Shown here: in pieces, positions 1-6,207 of the stretch
Layout: every line of letters begins with the position of its first letter
Position numbering within the stretch: the stretch's first letter is position 1
DNA from: Nocardioidaceae bacterium
GTDB lineage: Bacteria > Actinomycetota > Actinomycetes > Propionibacteriales > Nocardioidaceae
Length of the DNA stretch: 12,362 nt
Reading direction: 5' to 3'
Assembly (NCBI GenBank): GCA_013696015.1
Contig: JACCZI010000016.1
Span: 1 to 12,362, forward strand
Translations under genes and position numbers: made by a program
The notes under the pieces: model-generated
The model's input: only the letters and a program-made list of their open reading frames with translations
Database searches by the model: none
Told to the model about the DNA's origin: nothing

Positions 1-469
1 AGAGTACCTCGCCGCCAACGGGAATACCCGTCTCGTCGACCTCTCGACGCGACCGTCGACGCTGCACTCCCCCATCGACAAGATCCACCCGATGCCGTTC
101 CCCGGCCTCAACATCGACAACCTGCCGTTCTTCGCGGTCATCGCGGCGACCGCTACCGGCTCGACCATGCTGCACGACTGGGTGTACGAGAACCGCGCGA
201 TCTACCTGACCGAGCTCAACAAGCTTGGCGCCTCGGTGAAGCTGCTCGACCCGCACCGGGTGCTGATCGAGGGGCCGACGCGCTGGCGCGGCGCAGAGAT
301 CATCTGCCCACCGGCGCTGCGCCCGGCGGTCGTCATCCTGCTCGCCATGCTCGCGGCCCGCGGGACGTCGGTGCTGCGCAGCGTGTACGTCATCGACCGC
401 GGCTACGAGGACCTCGCGAAACGGCTGAACTCGTTGGGTGCGCAGATCGAGACCTTCCGCGACATCTGA
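1..469 (+). CDS. MurA-family enolpyruvyl transferase, C-terminal part (5' end outside window)
   Basis: Open from base 2, giving 155 visible residues before TGA at 467-469. The fold family is EPSP synthase/MurA, which transfers enolpyruvyl from PEP. MurA itself acts on UDP-GlcNAc in the first committed peptidoglycan step, in the cytosol. Visible landmarks are the loop PFPGLNIDN (visible residues 32-40), whose Asp39 aligns with the catalytic Asp of MurA 'FPTD'; YENRAIYLTELNKLGA, matching MurA 'FENRF..ELxRMGA'; ALRPA with Arg107 at the place of the conserved active-site Arg; and the closing DRGYEDLAKRLNSLGA. The Gln that follows the Asp in ordinary MurA is not kept, so this may be an actinobacterial MurA paralogue rather than the main MurA. 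Family membership is secure; exact substrate is inferred. The broken phosphotransferase gene faces it 76 bp downstream. Confidence 0.85.
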   Translation, partial: EYLAANGNTRLVDLSTRPSTLHSPIDKIHPMPFPGLNIDNLPFFAVIAATATGSTMLHDWVYENRAIYLTELNKLGASVKLLDPHRVLIEGPTRWRGAEIICPPALRPAVVILLAMLAARGTSVLRSVYVIDRGYEDLAKRLNSLGAQIETFRDI

Positions 470-532
470 GGTGCCGCCCCTGCGAAAGGTGCGCCAGTCG
501 GGTCGCCGTGGTGACCGTTGTGCATGATTCCT

Positions 533-555
533 CGACTTTGCCCGGTCAAAAGTCG
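533..555. terminator. Possible bidirectional stem-loop between convergent genes
   Basis: CGACTTT (533-539) pairs perfectly with AAAGTCG (549-555) around a 9-nt loop. It lies just past the MurA-family gene and overlaps the stop codon of the facing phosphotransferase remnant. There is no long T-tract, which is common for actinobacterial terminators. Function is inferred from position only. Confidence 0.35.
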
Positions 556-984
556 CCTAACGCCCGTTGCGCATCGGCTAGACCCTTCTCGTTTTCTACC
601 ATCGTCTCGATGCCGGTCATGTCACGGTCGAAGAGGCGCCGCGCGAAGTAGTCGGCCTGCACCGCCCAGCGGTTCTCCTGGAACCCAGGTGAGAAGCACG
701 GCGACAAGATCGCCTTGGGACGCCAAGAGGGTCCCGTCGACGCCGGGAACCGGCGCGCCGGCGCGAATCCCGGAACGTTCCAGCCTTTCCGCAGCATGCA
801 GCCCAGCGGTGAACTGGGGACCGTGGCGCACCGGCACCGCCTTCAGCACCCACCGGCTGCCCCCCGCTCGGATCTCCCATGACGCCGAGTTCATCCCTCC
901 GTGCAGAACCTGAAGGCTGGTCGTCTCGATCGCCCAGTGCTGGCGAAGCAGTGCCTTCACCGACGTTTCCGAGAGCTGGCTCAC
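546..984 (-). pseudogene. Broken aminoglycoside/homoserine-kinase-like phosphotransferase
   Basis: From a GTG at 984 the frame reads as the N-lobe of an APH-family small-molecule kinase. It shows VLHGGMNSASWEI (nucleotide-binding loop), RWVLKAVP with the ATP-binding Lys, GAPVPGVDGTLLA, and the hinge-like VAVLLTWVPGEPL. That frame then stops at 622. Coding-type codon use (G/C in nearly every third position) continues from about 665 in another frame, starting near VQADYFARRLFDRD, and ends at TGA 546-548. This indicates a frameshift around 655-680. Even if repaired, the gene would be about 145 codons, against roughly 300 for the family, and the catalytic HGD motif and C-lobe are absent. I call it a decayed remnant. 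A sequencing error could explain the frameshift but not the missing C-terminus. The second-frame tail is not confidently assigned to the same family. No clear ribosome-binding site precedes 984. Confidence 0.55.
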
Positions 985-1054
985 ACCGGGAGTCAAGCAG
1001 GTGCTGCGCCGCGGCGACTGACATCGTCGACGCACCACCGGTGATACTGGCCTG

Positions 1055-1858
1055 GTGGCTGGTCAGCTCGCGGCGGACTACCCGTTCTTCGACCATCCCG
1101 GGCCGGTGCCGATGGCACATCGCGGCGGCGCCCACTACGCACCCAACATCGGACTGGAGAACTCGCTGACCGCATTCGGCAACGCCGTAGCCGCCGGTTA
1201 TCGCTATCTGGAGACCGACGTCCACGCCTCCCGCGACGGCGCGCTCTTCGCCTTCCACGATGCCACCCTCGACCGGATGACCGGGGCGGATGGGCAGATC
1301 AGGTCGCTAGACGCCGCTGTGGTCCGCAGGGCGCGCATCGGGGGGCGTGAGCCTATCCCGTACTTGCGGGAGCTCTTCGATGCGTTCCCCCAGGCGCTGT
1401 TCAACATCGACGTCAAGGAGGACGAAGCTGTCCAGCCGCTCGTGTCGTTGATCCAGGACACCGAGGCTCACGATCGGGTGTGTATCGCCTCGTTCTCGAC
1501 CGCGCGGCTGCGAAAGCTGAGGGCGCAGCTCGGCCCCCGAGTCGCCACTTCGCTCGGATCCACCGAGGTGGCGGCGATGCGTTTGTCACCAGTCCCGGGC
1601 CGGCGGGGAGCTGGAGTCGCGCCCGGTGGAACCTGCGCCCAAGTGCCTCACCGCGCCGGGCCAATCCGGGTGGTCACCGAGCGCTTCATCGTCCAGGCCC
1701 ACCGCGGCGGGTTGCCGGTACACGTGTGGACGGTCAACGACGCGGACGAGATGCGTACGCTGCTCGACCGCGGTGTCGACGGACTCATCACCGACCGCCT
1801 CGACGTGCTCCGCGACGTTCTCACCGAGCGCGGCCAGTGGTACGGCGCTCACCCGTGA
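1055..1858 (+). CDS. Glycerophosphodiester phosphodiesterase (GDPD family)
   Basis: A 267-residue single-domain protein. Family members hydrolyse deacylated phospholipids such as glycerophosphocholine to sn-glycerol-3-phosphate and an alcohol, using a divalent metal. Seen here: HRG at 22-24, YLETDVHASRDG with metal ligands Glu53 and Asp55, FHD with His68, FNIDVKED with Lys121, and the C-terminal strand VHVWTVND (232-239) followed by GVDGLITDR. Length is normal for the family and no signal peptide is seen, so it is probably cytosolic. The GTG start at 1055 is chosen because the preceding-motif segment DYPFFDHPG belongs to the protein; the next in-frame ATG (1112) would begin right at the catalytic HRG. 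No strong Shine-Dalgarno is visible. Residues about 187-205 are rich in Gly/Pro/Arg and less typical, so a small compensated frame disturbance there is possible. It diverges from the phosphotransferase remnant. Confidence 0.88.
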   Translation: MAGQLAADYPFFDHPGPVPMAHRGGAHYAPNIGLENSLTAFGNAVAAGYRYLETDVHASRDGALFAFHDATLDRMTGADGQIRSLDAAVVRRARIGGREPIPYLRELFDAFPQALFNIDVKEDEAVQPLVSLIQDTEAHDRVCIASFSTARLRKLRAQLGPRVATSLGSTEVAAMRLSPVPGRRGAGVAPGGTCAQVPHRAGPIRVVTERFIVQAHRGGLPVHVWTVNDADEMRTLLDRGVDGLITDRLDVLRDVLTERGQWYGAHP

Positions 1859-1999
1859 GTGACCACACCCTGAAGCCTGAGCCGAGTGGCGCACGGGTGC
1901 GGTCGGCGCCGGGGGGATCAGTAGCGAAACTGCGCCACTGGCAAGAGGCGCAGGCGGGGGCGCGGAGAGCGAGGCGCGGTGCGGCGCCGTCGTTCTCAG

Positions 2000-2026
2000 G
2001 GGAATCTCATCGAGATGCCTTACGTT
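2000..2026 (+). promoter_or_regulatory. SigR/SigH-type (thiol-stress ECF sigma) promoter for rbpA
   Basis: GGGAAT at 2000-2005, an 18-nt spacer and GTT at 2024-2026 match the actinobacterial SigR/SigH consensus GGAAT-N18-GTT exactly. The site lies in the only intergenic space in front of rbpA and faces it, giving an inferred leader of roughly 75 nt. rbpA of Streptomyces is an established SigR target, which makes the assignment more credible. The spacer also contains the palindrome ATCTC-ATC-GAGAT (2004-2016). Confidence 0.72.
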
Positions 2027-2108
2027 GTAGACCCAGACGGCGGGTGGGGCAATCCCGTTCCCCGGCGGCCGCGAATCTCATGCGACGGACGACGCACCTG
2101 GAGGGGCC

Positions 2109-2489
2109 ATGGCAGAACGCGCACTGCGAGGCGCGCGCCTCGGTGGGCAGAGCTTCGAAGACGAGCGCGGCGTCGAGATGGCGCCTCGGCAAGACGTCGC
2201 CTATGACTGCAAGAGTGGCCACAGGTTCACGATTCCCTTCGCGGACGAGGCGCAGGTCCCGACTCGTTGGGAGTGCCCTCGCTGCGGTGCCGTCGGTCAC
2301 CCGGTGGACGGCGGACAGCCGGAGGCCAAGAAGGAGAAGCCGGTGCGCACGCACTGGGACATGCTCTTGGAGCGGCGTTCGATCCCGGAGCTGGAGCAGA
2401 TACTCTCGGAGCGGCTCGAGCTGCTGCGCGGCGGAGTTATCGGTCCGGCGCACCTACATCGCAAGTCAGGGCGCAAGCAGAGCGCCTAG
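2109..2489 (+). CDS. rbpA: RNA polymerase-binding protein RbpA
   Basis: A 126-residue protein with the full RbpA layout. It has an N-terminal tail MAERALRGARLG and APRQ motif (25-28). A small zinc-type core carries Cys34/His38 (CKSGH) and Cys56/Cys59 (WECPRCG). A basic linker KKEKPVR (74-80) follows, then the sigma-binding helix region THWDMLLERRSIPELEQ (81-97). RbpA is an actinobacterial transcription factor that binds RNA polymerase and the principal sigma factor and stabilises the open complex. The metal-ligand cysteines are as in the Streptomyces form; the mycobacterial protein lacks them. A strong ribosome-binding site (GGAGG, 2101-2105) precedes the ATG. Transcription probably starts from the SigR-type promoter at 2000-2026. 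The gene converges on fxsA with an 18-nt gap; rbpA next to ppm1 is also the mycobacterial arrangement. Confidence 0.96.
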   Translation: MAERALRGARLGGQSFEDERGVEMAPRQDVAYDCKSGHRFTIPFADEAQVPTRWECPRCGAVGHPVDGGQPEAKKEKPVRTHWDMLLERRSIPELEQILSERLELLRGGVIGPAHLHRKSGRKQSA

Positions 2490-2507
2490 GGCTCTCACAC
2501 CCAGAAC

Positions 2508-2963
2508 TCACTCGTCGACGACCTCACCCCGGACGACCCGGGGTGCTCCGACCCCCGAGCTTCGCCCTCGCGGGCTCGCTAGATAGTCGCCCGCATGCCG
2601 CGCCGCGTACGCCTGCAGGGCACGCCGGGCCACCGGCCGGGTGAACGGCAGCACCAAGAAGAACCCCACCACGTCGGTGGCAAAGCCCGGCGTCAGCAGC
2701 AGGGTGCCACCGATGAGCACCAGGGCCGCGTCGGTGAGCTCGCGCCCAGGCAGGTGCCCGGTGCGGATCGCGTCGTTCAGCGCCCGCCATGCCCGCAGCC
2801 CTTCACGCTTGACCAGCCACGCACCCAGCGCGCTCTCCACCAGGAGCAGACCGACAGTGGGCCAGAACCCGATCAGCTGTCCGACCTGCACGATCAAGGC
2901 GATCTCGACGATCGGCACCACGAGCAGCGCGAGTGGTAGCAGACGCCACGGCACCGGTCTCAC
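2508..2963 (-). CDS. fxsA: FxsA family membrane protein
   Basis: A 151-residue small membrane protein. Named after the E. coli protein that relieves F-plasmid exclusion of phage T7 when overproduced; its normal role is not known. Visible are a hydrophobic segment at about 9-30 (PLALLVVPIVEIALIVQVG), a second at about 33-51 with GLLLVESALGAWLVKREG, and a third region LTDAALVLIGGTLLLTPGFATD typical of the family, followed by a polar tail ending VVRGEVVDE. Two starts are possible. GTG at 2963 gives a GTGA overlap with the ppm stop codon. GTG at 2954 has AGGAG 8 nt upstream and would shorten the protein by three residues. It is the last gene of the lnt-ppm-fxsA operon, so expression is probably coupled to ppm. 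Confidence 0.9.
   Translation of the reverse strand: MRPVPWRLLPLALLVVPIVEIALIVQVGQLIGFWPTVGLLLVESALGAWLVKREGLRAWRALNDAIRTGHLPGRELTDAALVLIGGTLLLTPGFATDVVGFFLVLPFTRPVARRALQAYAARHAGDYLASPRGRSSGVGAPRVVRGEVVDE
2525..2545 (+). terminator. Possible stem-loop terminator for rbpA inside the fxsA 3' end
   Basis: CACCCCGG (2525-2532) and CCGGGGTG (2538-2545) form a perfect 8-bp stem with a 5-nt loop, 36 nt after the rbpA stop codon. It is very GC-rich with no T-run. It also lies within the last codons of fxsA, so the pairing could be a by-product of coding sequence. Confidence 0.35.
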
Positions 2964-3742
2964 TCCTGACGTTGGGCCGCGTCACGAGGCGGACGCGCTG
3001 CCTTCGAGAGTACGTCACGAGCGGTGGCCAGCCGAGCTGCTGCACCCCATACCGTGACCCGCCACGCAGCTTCGCGAACGACGTCCCGGCTCATCTTGGA
3101 CTCGCCGTGCTCACGTTCCACGAAGCGGATCGGCACCTCGACGACGCGGCAGCCGGCTTTCAGAGCGCGCCGCACGGTGTCGACCTGGAAGCAGTAACCA
3201 GCCGAGGCAACCTGGCCCAGATCGAGCCGTTCGACGGTGCCACGGCGCAGCACTCGGTAGCCCCCGGTAGCGTCACGAACCGGGACGCGCAGCCAGAGTC
3301 GGGTGTACGCGTTCCCCGCGCGAGACAGCATCTCGCGGCGCCGAGGCCAGTTCGCGACCGAACCACCCGGCACCCATCGTGACCCCACGACAAGGTCCAC
3401 GCCGGCGTCGAGCGCCGCGAGCAGTGCCGGCAGCTGCTCCGGGGCGTGTGAACCGTCGGCGTCCATCTGGACGAAGACGTCGTAGCCGCGCGTCAGACCC
3501 CAGGTGTAGCCGGCCACGTACGCGACGCCGAGCCCGTCCTTGGCCGGCCGACGCAACAAGTGAACTCGAGGGTCGCTTGCAGCCAGCACGTCGACCACAG
3601 CGCCGGTCCCGTCGGGCGAGGCGTCATCGACTACCAGGACGTCCGCGTCGGGGACGACGGTACGCACCCGGGCAAGCAGCGGACCGATGGTGTCGCATTC
3701 CTGGTAGGTCGGAACGAGGACCAGCACACGCCCTCTTGTCAC
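2960..3742 (-). CDS. ppm1: Polyprenol monophosphomannose synthase (GT2 family)
   Basis: A 260-residue glycosyltransferase transferring mannose from GDP-mannose to polyprenyl phosphate at the cytoplasmic membrane face. The product is the lipid-linked mannose donor for lipoglycans and protein O-mannosylation in actinobacteria. The dolichol-phosphate-mannose synthase signature is clear: VPTYQECDTI (10-19), VVDDASPDGT (37-46), and the metal-binding MDADGSH (93-99). It continues with LVVGSRWVPGG, RDATGGYRVLRR and FVEREHGESKM (207-217). The GTG at 3742 is chosen because it overlaps the lnt stop by 4 bases (GTGA) and sits just before the first beta strand. The frame stays open 115 codons further upstream, but that stretch is Arg/Gly-rich shadow of lnt. 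In M. tuberculosis Lnt and Ppm are fused in one protein; here they are separate, translationally coupled genes. No membrane domain is present in this polypeptide. Confidence 0.95.
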   Translation of the reverse strand: MTRGRVLVLVPTYQECDTIGPLLARVRTVVPDADVLVVDDASPDGTGAVVDVLAASDPRVHLLRRPAKDGLGVAYVAGYTWGLTRGYDVFVQMDADGSHAPEQLPALLAALDAGVDLVVGSRWVPGGSVANWPRRREMLSRAGNAYTRLWLRVPVRDATGGYRVLRRGTVERLDLGQVASAGYCFQVDTVRRALKAGCRVVEVPIRFVEREHGESKMSRDVVREAAWRVTVWGAAARLATARDVLSKAARPPRDAAQRQE

Positions 3743-5307
3743 CGGGCGGCTCCCGCGGCCAGCGCCCGGTCCGGTGGGCTGGTCGCATTGGGAGCAGCGC
3801 TGGAACGCGGGGCGGCGCCCGGCCGCTCCCGGCGACGCCGCAGCAGCGCCACGATCAGCAGTACGGCCGCAGCGATCGCCACCGCGTACTCGACCTCCGC
3901 CCCGACCCGTACCCCCAGCGTCACGCCGTCGCCCAGCTCGACAGTCTCGACCAGGATGTCGGGCCCGCCCGACGCCGAGCGGCTGACGACAGCACCGTCG
4001 GCTCGGACGACACCGCTGATCCCGTTGGTCGAGGCGACCACGACGTCCTTGCCGGTCTCGATCGCCCGCATCCGTGAGATCGCCCACTGCTGATCGGGCT
4101 GGGCGGTACCGAGGTAGGTCGCGTTGTTCGTCTGCACGACCAGGAACTGCGCACCCTCACGCGCGACGTCGCGGACGACACCGTCGTACGCCACGTCGAA
4201 GCACAGCATGTCGCCCACCAGGGCAGGACCGACGCGCAGCACGCCTGGCTCGTCGCCCGGCAGCATGTCGCGCGGGATCTGGTCGAGACGAGAGATGTAG
4301 GGGGCAAGCTGGGACCGGAACGGGATGTACTCCCCGAAGGGCACCAGATGCCGTTTGACGTAGCGGTCGCCGGCACCGGTCACGGGATCCCACACGATGC
4401 CGACGTTGAGGGCGGTGCCCGGTCGAGGCCCGTCGAGGATCGTTCCCACCAGCGTCGGCGCCCCGACGGCCCGCACGGCCGAGTCGATCAGGTCGGCGGC
4501 GCCCGGCGTGCTGAAAGGGTCGATGTCAGAGGAGTTCTCCGGCCAGATCACCAGGTCGGCTGCCGGAAGGTCGCCGGCAGCCACCTGCGCGGCGTACTCC
4601 TCGGTCAGCGTGGCGTGGTTTCGCAGGACCTGCTCCTGCTGGCCGAGACCGTCGGCTCCGGTGCCGGGGACGTCGCCTTGGATTGCCGCGACTGTGACGC
4701 TGCCGCTGGCCGTAGCCAGGCCGACGGGCAGCAGCAGCGCACCGACGATGACCGCACCGACGCCGGCCAAGGCGGCTCCGGCACGGCGCAGCCGAGCCCG
4801 CTGTGGCCAGGCCAGCACGAGCAGGCAGGCCAGGCCGAAGGCAATGCCGCTCACTGCGGGAACGCCCAGCCACCGGGCGTACGCCGCCAACGGTGTGTCG
4901 GTCATCGCAAACGCCAGCCGTCCCCAGGGGAAGCCACCGAACGGCATGACGCTGCGCAGGTACTCCATGCCGACCCAGCAGCAGGTTGCGGCCACCGGCC
5001 ACCACCGCCACCGCGCGGTGAGGGCGAATGCCCACCCGAACAGCGCGTAGAACAAGCCCTCCGCGGCGGCCAGTCCCAACCACGCATCGCTCCCGAGCAC
5101 CCGCAGCCACACTGTCAACGAGGCTATGAACACGGTCCCGAACGTGAACCCGATCGCGGCCGCCGCTCGGGTCCCGGCGCCCCGCAGTGACACCACGAAT
5201 CCGATCAGGCCGGCGAACAGCAGCGGCGTGAGGTCGTACGGCGGGAACCCCCCGGTGACGGCCAGTCCGCTGAGCGCCGCGGTCGCGACACGGAACGGGA
5301 GCGTCAT
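3739..5307 (-). CDS. lnt: Apolipoprotein N-acyltransferase
   Basis: A 522-residue integral membrane enzyme that adds the third acyl chain to the N-terminal cysteine of lipoproteins. The first half (about 1-200) contains several hydrophobic segments, with FGGFPWGRLAF (123-133) typical of Lnt. The second half is a nitrilase-like domain beginning VTVAAIQGDVPG. The catalytic triad can be seen: Glu257 (IWPENSSD), Lys318 (RYVKRHLVPFGEY) and Cys369 (GDMLCFDVAY). A final hydrophobic segment lies at about 473-489, followed by a basic/Ala-Pro tail. ATG at 5307 is preferred over an upstream in-frame TTG at 5340 because GAGG precedes the ATG at suitable spacing and the signal-like hydrophobic region begins right after it. 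It is the first gene of the operon with ppm and fxsA. Confidence 0.95.
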   Translation of the reverse strand: MTLPFRVATAALSGLAVTGGFPPYDLTPLLFAGLIGFVVSLRGAGTRAAAAIGFTFGTVFIASLTVWLRVLGSDAWLGLAAAEGLFYALFGWAFALTARWRWWPVAATCCWVGMEYLRSVMPFGGFPWGRLAFAMTDTPLAAYARWLGVPAVSGIAFGLACLLVLAWPQRARLRRAGAALAGVGAVIVGALLLPVGLATASGSVTVAAIQGDVPGTGADGLGQQEQVLRNHATLTEEYAAQVAAGDLPAADLVIWPENSSDIDPFSTPGAADLIDSAVRAVGAPTLVGTILDGPRPGTALNVGIVWDPVTGAGDRYVKRHLVPFGEYIPFRSQLAPYISRLDQIPRDMLPGDEPGVLRVGPALVGDMLCFDVAYDGVVRDVAREGAQFLVVQTNNATYLGTAQPDQQWAISRMRAIETGKDVVVASTNGISGVVRADGAVVSRSASGGPDILVETVELGDGVTLGVRVGAEVEYAVAIAAAVLLIVALLRRRRERPGAAPRSSAAPNATSPPDRALAAGAAR

Positions 5308-5787
5308 CGGAGTCCTCGAAGCGACGGGGTTGAGGTACAAACGCTACCTGCTGGCCGCAACGGACACGTCGAGAAGAACCTCGCGGGCTTGACACTCTCG
5401 GTCCAGCGCGGGGACGGGCCCGGAAATCGCACAGAGCCCGGCGCCCCTCGGACCGACCAGGCGCCCGTTGGCGGCGGGCTTCTGTGCCGTTGTCTAACAG
5501 GCGGCGGGCTCTGCGCGTGTCGCATCCCGAACCGTGGGACCGGTGCAACGCCGCGCAAGATGGAGTTGGCTCCCGACCCCAGTCACGCGGCTGGTTGGTG
5601 GCCGGCGCACGGTGTCGGCTCACACGATGGACTCATGGAGCCTGCCGATCCCGTACGGTCACTGTCAACTGCCGTCCGACCTGCGGCGACGAGGAATCCG
5701 TGCAGGTCACGGGCATGCTCGGTTCCACCCGATTTCCGCAGACTTTCCGCCGGCCATCGCCGTCTCGGTCGTACAGGTGCGCGAGAC
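5308..5787. other. Gene-free interval between housekeeping operon and lysine locus
   Basis: About 480 bp with no reading frame that resembles a protein. Open frames here are Arg/Pro/Ser-rich and lack ribosome-binding sites and known motifs. The stretch must contain the lnt promoter (minus strand) and the end of the kal transcript, but I could not find convincing -35/-10 boxes for lnt. It contains an 11-bp direct repeat, GGCGGCGGGCT, at 5470-5480 and 5500-5510, offset by exactly 30 bp. No tRNA, transposase remnant or attachment-site repeat was recognised. Confidence 0.5.
5762..5787 (-). terminator. Weak stem-loop directly after kal
   Basis: GTCTCG (5762-5767) pairs with CGAGAC (5782-5787) around a 14-nt loop, immediately downstream of the kal stop codon on the minus strand. 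The stem is only 6 bp and no T-run follows, so terminator function is a positional guess. Confidence 0.22.
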
Positions 5788-6207
5788 CTAGTCGCGGGGC
5801 ACCTCGGGTGCCGCCGGGACCACAACGGTCCCGGTCGCCGTGACGGCCACCACCGGCTCCGCGAGGACCTGCGCCGACGACTCCAGCTCACCGGGCACGC
5901 CACGGCACGTTACGCGCGCCTCCAAGGCCAGCTCTCGGCTGCGTCGACCGACACCCACCACGGTGGCGCTCACCGCCAAGACGTCACCGGCCCGCACCGG
6001 GGCGCGAAACTGCACATCCGAGTACGACGCGAAGAGCCCTTCGTCGCCGTCGGTCCGGATGCACAGCTCGGTCGCCACGTCGCCGAACAGGCCGAGCACA
6101 TAGGCGCCGTCGACGAGGTGCCCGGCGTAGTGAGCGTGCGAGTAGGGCACGTAGCGCCGGTGAGTCACGCTGAACCCCATCCGAGGATCGGCCTCGTGTT
6201 CGTTCAT
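5788..6207 (-). CDS. kal: 3-aminobutyryl-CoA ammonia-lyase (hotdog fold)
   Basis: A 139-residue hotdog-fold protein. Kal removes ammonia from L-3-aminobutyryl-CoA to give crotonyl-CoA, the last dedicated step of lysine breakdown through 3,5-diaminohexanoate. Characteristic sequence: RRYVPYSHAHYAGHLVDGAY (17-36), GLFGDVATELCIRTDGDEGL and YSDVQFRAPVRAGDV, followed by the usual hotdog strand pattern. Length fits the family. ATG at 6207 overlaps the kamE stop as ATGA, and GGGGAAG lies upstream within the kamE end. As the last gene of the operon, its product feeds general crotonyl-CoA/beta-oxidation metabolism. Assignment rests on the diagnostic motifs and on the kamD/kamE context; a generic thioesterase-like role is unlikely. 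Confidence 0.93.
   Translation of the reverse strand: MNEHEADPRMGFSVTHRRYVPYSHAHYAGHLVDGAYVLGLFGDVATELCIRTDGDEGLFASYSDVQFRAPVRAGDVLAVSATVVGVGRRSRELALEARVTCRGVPGELESSAQVLAEPVVAVTATGTVVVPAAPEVPRD

Noticed and set aside
1042..1054. A -10-like GATACT just before the phosphodiesterase start.
   Set aside because: No -35 partner at proper spacing, and it is only a 4 of 6 match, so it is not listed as a promoter.
1480..2586. A 368-codon plus-strand open frame across the phosphodiesterase end and rbpA.
   Set aside because: Arg/Ser/Pro-rich, crosses two real genes in another frame and has no recognisable domain.
3743..4087. A 115-codon upstream extension of ppm, which would resemble a fused N-terminal domain.
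   Set aside because: It is Arg/Gly-rich and lies inside lnt, whose own frame carries the catalytic Lys and Cys. The GTG with a 4-base overlap is the natural start.
5627..5791. A short plus-strand frame ending with a fairly protein-like stretch (ISADFPPAIAVSVVQVRET).
   Set aside because: No ribosome-binding site, no known family, and it ends against the kal stop region; too little to call a gene.
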